DNA from: Burkholderia gladioli
Lineage (GTDB): Bacteria; Pseudomonadota; Gammaproteobacteria; Burkholderiales; Burkholderiaceae
Assembly: GCF_000959725.1 (NCBI RefSeq)
Contig: NZ_CP009321.1
Location: forward strand, 62,001-126,000
Direction of reading: 5' to 3'
Length of the DNA: 64,000 nucleotides
Shown here: positions 34,392 through 43,061 of the stretch, in pieces
Numbering within the stretch: position 1 is the stretch's first letter
Layout: each line of letters opens with the position of its first letter
Translations under genes and position numbers: made by a program
Notes under the pieces: model-generated
Seen by the model: only the letters and a program-made list of their open reading frames with translations
What the model was told of the DNA's origin: nothing
Databases searched by the model: none

Positions 34392-34479
34392 TCGTTGACG
34401 GTAGCGATAAGGTCCGCTTCGCGGCCATGGTCCAAGCCAACGTAGCATCGCTCTCCAACATCCAAGAAACGAGGTACGC

Positions 34480-34809
34480 GTGACATCGAAAATCACCGAA
34501 TTGCAATCTCAGCTGCGCGACATCAATATCCAACTGGCCGATGCAAGAGTCGAGGAAAAGCGTGCCCTCCTTGCTGCGGTAAAGGAGCACGCGCAGTCGC
34601 TAGGAATTACGCAGGACGAGCTGTTAATCGCAGCTGGGTTCAAGAAGCCGAAACACCGACGCGCGCCGGCGAAATACTATGACCCGAGCAGCGGTAATAA
34701 GTGGTCAGGACGGGGACCGAAGCCGAAGTGGCTGCAAGATAAAAATCTCGACGATTACCTCATCGACCAGAATCGACCTGAGCCTCAGGCGTGGTGGCCA
34801 GGCGAATGA
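34480..34809 (+). CDS. H-NS-family protein
   Basis: The 109-residue protein starts with a GTG at 34480. A coiled-coil N-terminus (LQSQLRDINIQLADARVEEK) is followed by the DNA-binding motif YYDPSSGNKWSGRGPKPKWL. The C-terminal tail is acidic with two Trp. This is the third H-NS-type gene in the window, with its own N-terminus. Confidence 0.9.
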   Translation: MTSKITELQSQLRDINIQLADARVEEKRALLAAVKEHAQSLGITQDELLIAAGFKKPKHRRAPAKYYDPSSGNKWSGRGPKPKWLQDKNLDDYLIDQNRPEPQAWWPGE

Positions 34810-34994
34810 AAGACGGTGCAGATTCCGCGCCCTTTTTCTATCCCGTTTCCAGAATGGTTTCTCTCCCTCGACCGGTTGCTGGCGCCCACGGGCGCTCCGG
34901 CCGTTCCCGACCGCAACTCGCACGAGTTCGACAATTGCCGCAGTCACTAGGGCGGAGGTTGCATGCTTCCTTTTGTCGCGCGTCGCTTGCGATA

Positions 34995-35417
34995 TCAGTG
35001 ATCCGTCAGCCATTGCAGCTGCCTGCCGATCGCCAAGCCCTGCATCGGAATCTGGAGCTCGAACCGACTGCGGAGATATTCGACGAGAAACTCCCGGTAT
35101 CGCTCGCCCGCCAGCACAACACACCGCATACGCTGGTCTTGACGATTGGCTATTTGCTCATCGATTTGCTTCTGGACCCGCTGGGCCCACGCGCGGCGCG
35201 TGGCGACTCCCACTCGATTCAACGTCTGCTCGTAGGGCTCGATCACCGCAGCCGGCGCGGTCAGGCCGTGCTTCGCAGAGAGGATGTACCAATCACCGGA
35301 ATGGCGCTCGACAAAGGCTCGCGCTTTCTTAAACCAGGGCGACTGGTAGAGATCTCTGGCAGGCGATGCTCGATCCAGTTTCGCCGTCACACAAGATATC
35401 AGGTAAATGTCGGTCAT
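34995..35417 (-). CDS. DUF6884-like protein
   Basis: The 140-residue protein starts at ATG 35417 behind AGAGGG. It has the pattern IYLISCVTAKLD...ARDLYQSPWFKKAR and WYILSAKHGL, which resembles DUF6884 proteins found on phages and plasmids (function unknown, possibly nucleic-acid or nucleotide related). It is the last gene of a long minus-strand series and carries the repeated GGAAA-CGCCGG header just upstream. Confidence 0.7.
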   Translation of the reverse strand: MTDIYLISCVTAKLDRASPARDLYQSPWFKKARAFVERHSGDWYILSAKHGLTAPAAVIEPYEQTLNRVGVATRRAWAQRVQKQIDEQIANRQDQRMRCVVLAGERYREFLVEYLRSRFELQIPMQGLAIGRQLQWLTDH

Positions 35418-35430
35418 CGCGCCCTCTGAG

Positions 35431-35453
35431 GCCGGCCGTGCCGGCGCTTTCCG
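35431..35453 (-). repeat. header repeat copy 1
   Basis: Minus-strand GGAAAGCGCCGG-CAC-GGCCGGC lies directly upstream of the DUF6884-like gene. It is related to four other copies at 41321, 42719, 43027 and 44336. Confidence 0.5.
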
Positions 35454-35490
35454 CTCTATTTCGTGCCCGTGGCGCAGCGGTGTCGCATAA

Positions 35491-35673
35491 TCACTTCTGC
35501 GGCTCCGAAGAACCAGAGGTGACCAAAACCGTGAGCCGTTCGATTTCGGCAATGAGTTTCGGAACAGCGCGAGCGAGCTCGTAGGCCTCGCCAGGAAAAT
35601 CCGTCTCCTTCAGTACCTGTCGACATATGCGCCGTAGCCTTACCAGATCGATCTCCACGCTTCCTCTCTTCAC
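35491..35673 (-). CDS. short hypothetical protein
   Basis: A 60-residue protein starts at GTG 35673 after AAGGGG. It is amphipathic and helical, with IDLVRLRRICRQVLKETDFP and a Leu-rich second helix. No family is recognised. It is in line with neighbouring minus-strand genes. Confidence 0.45.
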   Translation of the reverse strand: MKRGSVEIDLVRLRRICRQVLKETDFPGEAYELARAVPKLIAEIERLTVLVTSGSSEPQK

Positions 35674-35702
35674 CCCCTTGAAAGCAGGGTGCTCCTATCC
35701 AT

Positions 35703-35978
35703 TTAACGGCCTGCGTCTGTCGGCAACTCCGTGCAGAAACGGTCAGCGTTGAACCGGCGAACCTTTTCCGCGAGTGCATCCAGCCGGCGGCGCAAGTCAG
35801 GCGGACACGAGTCATCAATGCCGAGTAGAACGGTCATCATGCACAGCGCGACAACATCAGCTACGTCGGCTATAGCGTGCTCACTTACCACCTCTTCGAG
35901 GACGGAGATTTGATCTCGAACGTGTAGATCGCACAAGGACGATAGAAGCTCTTCGGCATTGAATTCCGGCTTGCGCAT
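35703..35978 (-). CDS. small hypothetical protein
   Basis: The 91-residue acidic helical protein starts at ATG 35978, directly after TAGGAAAACGC, the ribosome binding site shared by many genes in this cluster. No signal peptide or known domain is visible. It is likely part of the long minus-strand operon. Confidence 0.6.
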   Translation of the reverse strand: MRKPEFNAEELLSSLCDLHVRDQISVLEEVVSEHAIADVADVVALCMMTVLLGIDDSCPPDLRRRLDALAEKVRRFNADRFCTELPTDAGR

Positions 35979-35986
35979 GCGTTTTC

Positions 35987-36163
35987 CTATTCGCGCCCGG
36001 GCAACTGCTCGAGCAATTCATCCAGCACGTCGGCCGCGCTCCCATGCAGCTCGGACGTTGCGTCATCCAACTCGATGCCCGAGGGCATCTTGTGCGACTC
36101 GGCAACGTCCCGTAGAGCGTTGATCGCGAGTCGAAGCGCATCAGCAACCGTCAGGTCAGGCAT
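35987..36163 (-). CDS. small hypothetical protein
   Basis: A 58-residue acidic protein starts at ATG 36163 behind AGGAAAACGGCA, the cluster-type ribosome binding site. It ends eight bases before the next gene. It is helical with a Leu-rich C-terminus, and no family is recognised. Confidence 0.55.
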   Translation of the reverse strand: MPDLTVADALRLAINALRDVAESHKMPSGIELDDATSELHGSAADVLDELLEQLPGRE

Positions 36164-36642
36164 TGCCGTTTTCCTATTGCAGTTTCCTTGCGACCGCTTC
36201 GAACTCCTCGCCCAAGATGCCGTATAAGTGATCAAAGGAACTCAGAATAATCGTTAGATACGGCCCGAGCGCCGGTATCGCACGAGGCTGCCCGCCCAAC
36301 CGAACGAGCAGCGCACTCTCATGCGTACCGAAGGTGCCCAGCAATCCGCTCCAATTCGGATGCGCATATTCACTCAAGTTCTCGTACAAGCGCATCAGTC
36401 CAGGTACGGGCAACCGCGCATCCGAGTCCCGAATAGCGTCTAAGACGTGGACGGAGACGGGGTCTCCTTCGTCACCAGTGCGTGATCCAACCACGACCTT
36501 CGCAACCCGCCTATATAACGCGGACACGTCGTTCGTCCGTTCAAACGCTTCCACACTACGCAGCAGGAACGGTAGTCCCCCCAAGAATTAACGGGTGTTC
36601 AAGGTAGAATTTTCTAGCAGCAGGATCGACAGGAAATTTTGC

Positions 36643-36909
36643 ATGAAGACGTCCAGATTCACGGAAAGCCAGATCATCGGGATTTTGAAACAGGCCGAAG
36701 CCGGAACACCCGTGCCGGAGTTGTGCCGCGAGCACGGGATGAGCAGCGCGAGCTTCTACAAATGGCGCTCGAAATACGGCGGCATGGACGCGGCGCTGAT
36801 GACCCGGATGAAGGAGCTTGAAGCGGAGAACGCGAGGCTCAAGAAGATGTACGCCGAAGAACGACTCAAGGCCGAAGTGGTGCGTGAGGCGCTCGAAAAA
36901 AAGTGGTGA
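36643..36909 (+). CDS. IS3 transposase OrfA
   Basis: An 88-residue helix-turn-helix protein ([20 protein letters not shown]) has a leucine-zipper C-terminus. It ends at the A7G slippery run (36896-36903), where -1 frameshifting normally makes the OrfAB fusion transposase. The gene itself is intact. Confidence 0.92.
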   Translation: MKTSRFTESQIIGILKQAEAGTPVPELCREHGMSSASFYKWRSKYGGMDAALMTRMKELEAENARLKKMYAEERLKAEVVREALEKKW

Positions 36910-37660
36910 GGCCATCTCGTCGGCGCGAGATGGCCATGCGTGCTGTCAAGGATCGGGCGATGAGCGTACGGGCGGCCTGTGAGGCGTTTGGCGTGAGCGA
37001 GACCTGCTACCGCTACCAGGCAAAGCGCTGCCCGGAAAACGGGGTGATCGCCGAGTGGCTTGTGAAACTCACGCATAACCAGCGCAACTGGGGCTTTGGC
37101 CTATGCTTCCTGTACCTGCGCAACGTGAAGGGCTTCGTCTGGAATCACAAACGCGTTTACCGCATCTATCGCGAACTGGAACTGAATCTGCGGATCAAGC
37201 CACGCAAACGACTGATGCGTGAGCAACCGGAACCACTGGCCGTGCCGCAGGCACTGAACGAGTGCTGGTCAATGGATTTCATGCACGATCAGCTTGCCGA
37301 TGGGCGTAGCATCCGGCTGTTCAACGTGATTGACGACTTCAACCGGGAAGGCCTGTGCATCGAGGTGGACTTCTCGTTGCCGGCGCTACGTGTTATCCGG
37401 TCCCTGGATCAGGTGATCGAATGGCGCGGCAAGCCGCTGAAGATCCGCTGCGACAACGGACCGGAATATGTCAGCGATGCGCTCAGGGACTGGGCCGCTC
37501 GACGCGGCATCGTTCTGCAGTTTATCCAGCCCGGCAAGCCACAATAGAACGCGTACATCGAGCGTTACAACAGTAAGCGGTCTTTGAAGGACGCCATTGC
37601 ACGGCGAGGCTGATTCCCCGAGGCTACGTGTCCATGTTCAATGAGCGTGGACAGGTGTGC

Positions 37661-38137
37661 ATGAACGAGCAAGATGGAGGTTTGCAGAGCCGGTTGGTGG
37701 TCGATCTCAAGCGAGACGGACGGCGCAAGTACGACGAGGATGCGAAGCGCGAGTTGATACAGGCGTGTCTGAAGCCTGGGGTGTCTATCGCGCGGACGGC
37801 CATGGAACACGACATCAATCCGAACCTCGTTCGGACGTGGATTTCCAAGTATCAGCGCGAACAAGCCGCGGGCGAGATAGTCAGCTCCGCGACGGAGTCG
37901 TCACGAGAGGCTCGCGTCGAGTTGTCGACGGCTTCCGTGCCTGAGGAATCCGCCTTTATGCAGGTCGTCACCTCTGCAGCTGCCCCCACTCCGGCTATAT
38001 CGGCTGCAGTGTTCTCGCTGAATGTGCACTTACCAAACGGCGTTTCCTTGGAGTTGAGCCAGGCGAACTTCGATGAGCTGACGATACTCGTCCAGATGCT
38101 CGGGAGGCTGCCGTGTTCCGGTTCGACGAAGGGCTGA
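37661..38137 (+). CDS. tnpA: IS66 accessory protein TnpA
   Basis: This protein of about 158 residues has an N-terminal HTH region (GVSIARTAMEHDINPNLVRT) and the conserved end MLGRLPCSGSTKG. It overlaps tnpB. Its N-terminal and central parts are quite different from the tnpA of the second IS66 in this window, although tnpB and tnpC are nearly identical. Confidence 0.9.
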   Translation: MNEQDGGLQSRLVVDLKRDGRRKYDEDAKRELIQACLKPGVSIARTAMEHDINPNLVRTWISKYQREQAAGEIVSSATESSREARVELSTASVPEESAFMQVVTSAAAPTPAISAAVFSLNVHLPNGVSLELSQANFDELTILVQMLGRLPCSGSTKG

Positions 38138-38463
38138 AGGTCTACCTGCATCGCGATCCGGTCGACTTCCGCATGGGCATCAACGGGCTGTCGATCCTGG
38201 TCGAACAGGCGATGCGCCTGAACCCTATGACCTCGGCACTGTTCGTCTTCGGCAACCGCCGTCGTGATCGAGTCAAGATCCTCGGCTGGGGCGGCAACGG
38301 TTTCTGGTTGCTGCTCAAGCGACTCGAAGCCGACCGCTTCGTCTGGCCGAACGGAGGCGACACGATCACGCTCAGCGTTGAGCAGTTGCATTGGCTGCTC
38401 GACGGAATCGACCTGGCCGTGATCCAGAAGCATCCCCAGCGATATTACGCGCGGATGAGCTGA
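38113..38463 (+). CDS. tnpB: IS66 Orf2 protein TnpB
   Basis: A 116-residue protein starts at GTG 38113 and overlaps tnpA by 25 bases. It has the typical pattern DPVDFRMGINGLSILVEQ and ALFVFGNRRRDRVKIL. It differs by only three residues from the TnpB at 48341. It is required for IS66 transposition. Confidence 0.95.
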   Translation: MFRFDEGLKVYLHRDPVDFRMGINGLSILVEQAMRLNPMTSALFVFGNRRRDRVKILGWGGNGFWLLLKRLEADRFVWPNGGDTITLSVEQLHWLLDGIDLAVIQKHPQRYYARMS

Positions 38464-38494
38464 ACACCACGCGGGTGACATGGTCTAATCGGCC

Positions 38495-40060
38495 ATGCCG
38501 AACAACCCCGTCATGTTGAGCGCCGAGGAGTACAAGGCGCTGATTGCCGCGAGCGCCGAACGCGATGCGCTGCGCGGTGAGCTTCGGCTCGTGACGGCTC
38601 AGCGCGATCTGGCCGAAGAGAAGCTGCGGGCCTACAAGCACGAACTGTTCGGCGCATCGAGCGAAGCGCGCCATGCCGATCAGCTCGGCCTGTTCAACGA
38701 AGCCGAGGCACTTGCGACGGCTACCGACGCGCCCGCGCGCGAGGACGTGCCCGGCACATCGGTCGCCGCCCACACGCGAGGCAAGCGCGGGCGCAAACCC
38801 CTCGATCCGAACCTGCCGCGCGAGGTCGTGCGGCACGAGTTGCCCGAGTCCGAACGGTTCTGCGCGCATGATGGCCATGCTCTCGTCGAGATCGGCGTGG
38901 AAACGAGCGAACAGCTCGACGTGATTCCCGAGCAGGTGCGCGTCGTTCAGCACCAGCGGGTCAAGTACGCCTGCCCGTGCTGTGATCTCGGTATCAAGGT
39001 TACGCCGGCACCAGCGCGCATCATTGCGCGCGGGCTGCTCACGGAATCCGCGCTGGCGTGGATCATCACCGGCAAGTACCAGTACGGTATGCCACTGTAT
39101 CGCCAGGCCACGCTGCTGCGTCGCTTCGGCGGCGACATCTCGTCGAACACGCTGGCCGCCAGCGTGGTGCGGGTGGGGCTCGCCACGCAGCCGGTGATCA
39201 ACCTGATGCGCGACGCGCTGCTCGAATCGAACTTGATCTACGGCGACGAAACCACGTTCCAGGTGCTGAAGGAGCCGGGACGAAGACCGCAGGCGAAGAG
39301 CTACCTATGGGCGCAGGTCAACGGCTCAGGGCCGCCGGTACGGATGTTCTCGTACTCGCCGGGGCGCGGCGCCCAGCATGCGCAGAAGCTGTATGCCGGC
39401 GTACAGCCCGGCACTGCGCTGATGACGGATGGCTACGAGCTCTATAACGGCATCGCCCACGATCACCAACTCGTGCATCTCGGATGCTGGGCACACGTGC
39501 GCCGCGGCTTCATCAAGGCTGAGGAGTCGGTGCCGAAGACGGCACGCTCACCGGATCTGCTGGCCACACGCTTCGTCGTGCTGATCGGTAAGCTGTTCGC
39601 AGCCGAGGCGCGCAGTGCGAAGTGGGCGCCCGAACGCCGGCAGCGACTGCGCGCCCGATACAGCGCCCGCGTGCTCTCCATCATCGAGCGCATGCTGGTC
39701 GAGCATCTGCCGGACATCGTGCCGTCGAGTCTGCTCGGCAAGGCATTGCAGTACATGAGCGGACAGTGGCCCAAGCTGGTCCGCTACGTCGAGAACGGCA
39801 ACTGGCCGATCTCGAACAACCTGTGCGAGAACGCGATCCGGCCGTTCGTCGTCGGCCGCAAGGGCTGGCTGTTCTCGGATACGGTTGCCGGTGCGCAGGC
39901 CAGCGCCAATCTCTACTCACTGGTCGAGACCTGCAAGGCGAATGGCGTCGACCCATACCGCTATCTAGTCTGGCTGTTCACCAGGTTGCCGCTCGCTGCA
40001 ACCGCCGACGACTACGCCGATCTCATGCCTTGGAGAATGCCTGCTGCTCTCAACCGCTGA
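38495..40060 (+). CDS. tnpC: IS66 transposase TnpC
   Basis: The 521-residue DDE transposase has an N-terminal coiled coil, a zinc-binding-like Cys pair (YACPCCDLGIKV), catalytic Asp in IYGDETTFQVLKEPG, and the C-terminal NNLCENAIRPFVVGRKGWLF. It is intact. Its sequence is close to that of the TnpC at 46717, apart from the last 20 residues. Confidence 0.95.
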   Translation: MPNNPVMLSAEEYKALIAASAERDALRGELRLVTAQRDLAEEKLRAYKHELFGASSEARHADQLGLFNEAEALATATDAPAREDVPGTSVAAHTRGKRGRKPLDPNLPREVVRHELPESERFCAHDGHALVEIGVETSEQLDVIPEQVRVVQHQRVKYACPCCDLGIKVTPAPARIIARGLLTESALAWIITGKYQYGMPLYRQATLLRRFGGDISSNTLAASVVRVGLATQPVINLMRDALLESNLIYGDETTFQVLKEPGRRPQAKSYLWAQVNGSGPPVRMFSYSPGRGAQHAQKLYAGVQPGTALMTDGYELYNGIAHDHQLVHLGCWAHVRRGFIKAEESVPKTARSPDLLATRFVVLIGKLFAAEARSAKWAPERRQRLRARYSARVLSIIERMLVEHLPDIVPSSLLGKALQYMSGQWPKLVRYVENGNWPISNNLCENAIRPFVVGRKGWLFSDTVAGAQASANLYSLVETCKANGVDPYRYLVWLFTRLPLAATADDYADLMPWRMPAALNR

Positions 40061-40745
40061 GGGGCGTCATTAAAAGACCGCATACTTACAACAAAACGGT
40101 TCGATACGACTGGCTCGCCCATTACCTCTTCGAGACCGTGGCCGACGTTCAGGAGTATGCGACGAAGTGGCTGTGGTCATACAATCACGAACGCCCGAAC
40201 ACGGCCATTGGCGGCGTACCGCCGAAACAGAAGTTGCTTATCGCGCCATAACCTCTACTTCTGACCGCCGTTAAAAACGGGGGGACTACCGAACCCCAAG
40301 ACCGCAGTCGACTCCAACATTGACCTCGAAAGTATTGCGGCCCCAAGATTTTGACCAGCATCAATCAACGAGAAGGTGTCGTCGGCTAAACCTGACACGC
40401 GATGGAGCAACGACTCACGCGCGACGATCAGGTAGAAAAGTGTCTTGTGCGTTATGCCCTGCTTGACAGCGTCCACTTCCTTGGGAAGCGCGGCTCTTAG
40501 CGCCGCTGCAATTCTTCGGGCTTCCTCTAGAGTCTCCAGTTCCGATGCTTGCATCTCGCGCTCCATATCGCCGATCCCAACAATTTATCGTGGGCACCGC
40601 CCGCGATTCATGCGAGCGCCTTACCCATCAAATCACTCCACGTGCAACGGGAGCGAGCGTTAGGGGATTGGCGTCCACCAGACTTTTAAGGGCCTTGAGG
40701 CTAGAAGCTCCAATCAAGGTCTGGACGAGCTTTAGCGCCCGACAA

Positions 40746-41312
40746 TCAGCACGTGAGTTTGTGTGTTTCCATATCTCGGCAATCCTCGTCGTAGGCGTTA
40801 TCGATCCACTTCAGAAATGATTGTTTTCCGCCTTCGAGCGCCAATATGGCGGGCGTGGTTTTCCCCGACGGGGGAATCACTTGCCCTTGCGGGGTCATGT
40901 CGTAGCCAAGATCGACATAGCTATCGCCCTCCCCGCGCTTGGACCCAATCCAATAGGTGATGCTCACCGAGTCGGGCTCTCCAGTGGCGCCGCTGTAACC
41001 TATGTCGTCGCCACCAGTGAGCGCCCGGTATTTGAACCGCGACGGTCGTTTGGCCTGCACATAAGCTAGAACTTGCGAGACCGTCGAGCCGTCGTCGGTC
41101 TTGCGGCTATCAACGGCTCGCACCCATGCTGTCGCCATGTCGGAGCTCAGTTCTTTCGCCTTGGCCGGTGCCGTGGTCGTTTGCGACGACGCCTGCTCCG
41201 TCGCTTGGCTATCGTTGTCGCCGCACGCGGACAGAAATACTCCTGAAGCCGCAATGCAAGCGAAGAGGTGCTTGCGTAGCATCAGATGTGAAAGAGGTTT
41301 GAGTACGTGCAT
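40746..41312 (-). CDS. predicted lipoprotein
   Basis: The 188-residue protein starts at ATG 41312 behind CCAGGAAAA. The signal segment LFACIAASGVFLSACGDND contains a lipobox (LSAC), so the mature protein should be lipid-anchored at Cys, about residue 30. The mature part is soluble with conserved-looking aspartates. No domain is recognised. A header repeat sits eight bases upstream of the ribosome binding site. Confidence 0.7.
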   Translation of the reverse strand: MHVLKPLSHLMLRKHLFACIAASGVFLSACGDNDSQATEQASSQTTTAPAKAKELSSDMATAWVRAVDSRKTDDGSTVSQVLAYVQAKRPSRFKYRALTGGDDIGYSGATGEPDSVSITYWIGSKRGEGDSYVDLGYDMTPQGQVIPPSGKTTPAILALEGGKQSFLKWIDNAYDEDCRDMETHKLTC

Positions 41313-41320
41313 TTTTCCTG

Positions 41321-41343
41321 GTGCCGACGCCCGGCGTTTTCCT
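41321..41343 (-). repeat. header repeat copy 2
   Basis: Minus-strand AGGAAAACGCCGGGCGTCGGCAC precedes a second AGGAAAA that serves the lipoprotein gene. Confidence 0.5.
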
Positions 41344-41346
41344 ATC

Positions 41347-41646
41347 TCAGCGGACAGCATAGGCGCGCAACGCGTCGCCTGCCGCACGCTCGTACATCCA
41401 CGCGTGATCGAGGCTTTCATCGCACGTTCGCGCGATGACATTCGCGAGGTGCGCTACAGAGCTACGCCCCGGCTCGCCCATTTCGGCCGCCTGCAGTTCC
41501 GCGAGGACAGCCTGGGCGATACACTCGTAGTCTTGCCAACGGAGTGCGTTGCCGCGCGCATCGCCTGAATGCTCTGGCTTCTCTCCACACGCGGAGCAAA
41601 TGGCCCGAGCCATTACTTCGCGCACGCGTTCTTGATGATTATCCAT
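41347..41646 (-). CDS. small hypothetical protein
   Basis: A 99-residue protein starts at ATG 41646 behind TAGGAAAACGCTC. The pair ICSACGEKPEHSG near residue 18 may bind metal. The rest is helical with Trp and His. It has the look of small phage or plasmid proteins, but no family is named. Confidence 0.6.
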   Translation of the reverse strand: MDNHQERVREVMARAICSACGEKPEHSGDARGNALRWQDYECIAQAVLAELQAAEMGEPGRSSVAHLANVIARTCDESLDHAWMYERAAGDALRAYAVR

Positions 41647-41656
41647 GAGCGTTTTC

Positions 41657-41914
41657 CTATGCCTTGTGTACGTCGAATTGCGCTTCCGCGTACGAAGCAT
41701 TGCAACTCCAAATTTCTACGCCGTCGCGGTGGAAAAAAGCCCAACCGTCTTTCACGGTCATCCTCGCTTTCGGGAACACCAGGCTATGTCCATTCGCGGC
41801 GGCAGAAATGACGTTGCGCTCGCGACACACAGCCCAATATTCCCCGTCGGCGAGAGGCGCTGTCTTCACGATGCGGTTTTCCGTCACGAGCCGGTTTGCC
41901 GGGCGCTCGCCCAT
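41657..41914 (-). CDS. small hypothetical protein
   Basis: This 85-residue protein ends ten bases before the 41646 start. ATG 41914 overlaps the upstream gene by 31 bases, and a later GTG is also possible. The fold looks like mixed strands (GEYWAVCRERNVISAAANGH). No known domain is seen. Confidence 0.5.
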   Translation of the reverse strand: MGERPANRLVTENRIVKTAPLADGEYWAVCRERNVISAAANGHSLVFPKARMTVKDGWAFFHRDGVEIWSCNASYAEAQFDVHKA

Positions 41915-42270
41915 GCCACGAACAATTCAGCAGCGTCCGGCACCGCGAAGACTGGCTTGTTCACCCAACTTTCAACACGGTTGCCCTGCCAACCCGTTTC
42001 AAAGAGGCGGTCGTTTTCAAGAGGGGAAACGCCCTGCTCAACCAGTTCGCGCGCTGACGTCAGGTTGTAGTAGGCACTTTCCAGATCGGCGTTCGGATAC
42101 ATTGCCAGGATCACGCGCCCCATCGCTGCGTGAGCTTCCTCGCGGCCGATCGCTCGAACAAAGACAGTGAACTCATCGGACGCCATCTCGCGTGGCAAGG
42201 AAGTGTGTGCCCGCCACAGGCTGGCCCAGCCGTATTTGAGTGACTGCGAAGAAGCGATTGTGCTTGTCAT
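41884..42270 (-). CDS. hypothetical protein
   Basis: The 128-residue protein starts at ATG 42270 behind AAAGGAAC; AGGAAAACGCC lies just before. It is soluble and of mixed composition, with no recognisable family. It overlaps the next gene by 31 bases, so translation is probably coupled. Confidence 0.6.
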   Translation of the reverse strand: MTSTIASSQSLKYGWASLWRAHTSLPREMASDEFTVFVRAIGREEAHAAMGRVILAMYPNADLESAYYNLTSARELVEQGVSPLENDRLFETGWQGNRVESWVNKPVFAVPDAAELFVAWASARQTGS

Positions 42271-42297
42271 TGCCAGTTCCTTTGGCGTTTTCCTTTG

Positions 42298-42699
42298 TCA
42301 CTGCTGCTCGGCCATCGCCACTGCAGCACGCACTGCGCAAGCTACATGTAATGACATTGCTTTTCCGGATTCCACAGTCCAGATCGTGCGTAGGTAGGGC
42401 GTCCCGAAGTCCCGACAGACCTTCGACTGGACCACCCTGGGCGTGGATGCAGCGCCCAACGTGACGACGTAGTTCCGCCCCTTATTGGCCGATACATTGA
42501 ACACCCTGTCCTCTCCTCCCACGGAGATTCCGCTCGCTGCAAGAGCACCCCGCAGTGCATCCCACGCCGTCACGATCGGCAAACAGAAGGGCGCCTGATC
42601 GCCACTTTTCGTGATGATCGTGACGTCCGAGAATTTCGCCTCGAGAAGTGCAACCATCGTCTGAACGACCGACTCGAATTTGGTTTCGCTAATGTTCAT
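42298..42699 (-). CDS. hypothetical protein
   Basis: The 133-residue protein starts at ATG 42699 behind AAGGAAAA. It has a coherent alpha/beta pattern (AKFSDVTIITKSGDQAPFCL, GRNYVVTLGAA), and no known domain is seen. A header repeat lies 20 bases upstream of the start. Confidence 0.6.
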   Translation of the reverse strand: MNISETKFESVVQTMVALLEAKFSDVTIITKSGDQAPFCLPIVTAWDALRGALAASGISVGGEDRVFNVSANKGRNYVVTLGAASTPRVVQSKVCRDFGTPYLRTIWTVESGKAMSLHVACAVRAAVAMAEQQ

Positions 42700-42718
42700 T
42701 TGCAGTAATTTTCCTTCG

Positions 42719-42743
42719 TGCCGGCACGACCGCCGCTTTCCGT
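42719..42743 (-). repeat. header repeat copy 3
   Basis: Minus-strand GGAAAGCGGCGGTCGTGCCGGCAC folds as CGGC...GCCG and is followed by AAGGAAAA before ATG 42699. Confidence 0.5.
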
Positions 42744-42781
42744 GGTGTTGGTCAGGTCGATGCCCCTCCGTCTCATATCCG

Positions 42782-42988
42782 TTAAGTCGCGAGCCACATC
42801 GCGCCAGCGTCAGTGATCTGGACCTCGCCATCGAGACGGACGACCAAACCTTTCTTCGCGAGCCCAGAGACAGCACGCCCCCCCGTGTGGTCGAAGGACA
42901 CGAGAGTGCCAGCAGCGATGCGTCCTGCTTCCTTGAGTACCGAACGCATGTAAGTGTCTTCGCCAAACGACAACCGTACTTCACTCAT
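42782..42988 (-). CDS. small winged-helix-like hypothetical protein
   Basis: A 68-residue protein starts at ATG 42988 with GGGGAAG nearby. The pattern FDHTGGRAVSGLAKKGLVVR then LDGEVQITDAGAMWL looks like the recognition helix and wing of a small winged-helix DNA-binding protein. This is a visual match only. Confidence 0.5.
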   Translation of the reverse strand: MSEVRLSFGEDTYMRSVLKEAGRIAAGTLVSFDHTGGRAVSGLAKKGLVVRLDGEVQITDAGAMWLAT

Positions 42989-43026
42989 GATCTTCCCCTC
43001 GACGCCAACTCCGCTGGCGCTTTCTA

Positions 43027-43050
43027 GTGCCGGCCAGCCCGGCGTTTTCC
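43027..43050 (-). repeat. header repeat copy 4
   Basis: Minus-strand GGAAAACGCCGGGCTGGCCGGCAC folds as GCCGG/CCGGC. It lies 39 bases upstream of ATG 42988. Confidence 0.5.
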
Positions 43051-43061
43051 TTCGTGTCCGA

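Larger units (their letters stand above)
37573..40085 (+). mobile_element. IS66-family element inside the IS3 element
   Basis: The element is 2513 bp with inverted ends GTAAGCGGTCTTTGAAGGAC... and, on the complement, GTATGCGGTCTTTTAATGAC.... It has an 8-bp target duplication TTACAACA at 37565-37572 and 40086-40093. It carries tnpA, tnpB and tnpC. Confidence 0.95.
36903..40251 (+). pseudogene. IS3 transposase OrfB, broken by nonsense codon and IS66
   Basis: The integrase-core frame runs from 36903 with the first two catalytic Asp regions ([13 protein letters not shown] and [11 protein letters not shown]). A TAG at 37545-37547 replaces the usual Gln in GKPQ-Q-NAY. Ten codons later (IERYN) the IS66 element is inserted. 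The tail resumes at 40094 (VRYDWLAHYLFETVADVQEY) and ends at 40251. It is doubly inactivated. Confidence 0.9.
36571..40290 (+). mobile_element. IS3-family element interrupted by an IS66 element
   Basis: The ends are GGTAGTCCCCCC and GGGGGGACTACC, with GAAC target duplications on both sides. Total length is 3720 bp; without the internal IS66 and its 8-bp duplication the element is 1199 bp, normal for IS3. Confidence 0.88.
36174..40566 (-). pseudogene. hypothetical gene split by nested IS3/IS66 insertion
   Basis: The N-terminal 92 codons are at 40566-40291 and the C-terminal part at 36569-36174. Removing 36571-40290 and one copy of the GAAC duplication (36567-36570 and 40291-40294) joins the codons exactly in frame as ...STAVLGF-LLRSVEAFER.... 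The restored protein is about 223 residues, helical, with ARESLLHRVSGLADDTFSLI and NLSEYAHPNWSGLLGTF. The His-Pro-Asn segment recalls abortive-infection or DUF5677-type proteins, but I cannot name it. The gene is inactive in this form. Confidence 0.85.
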
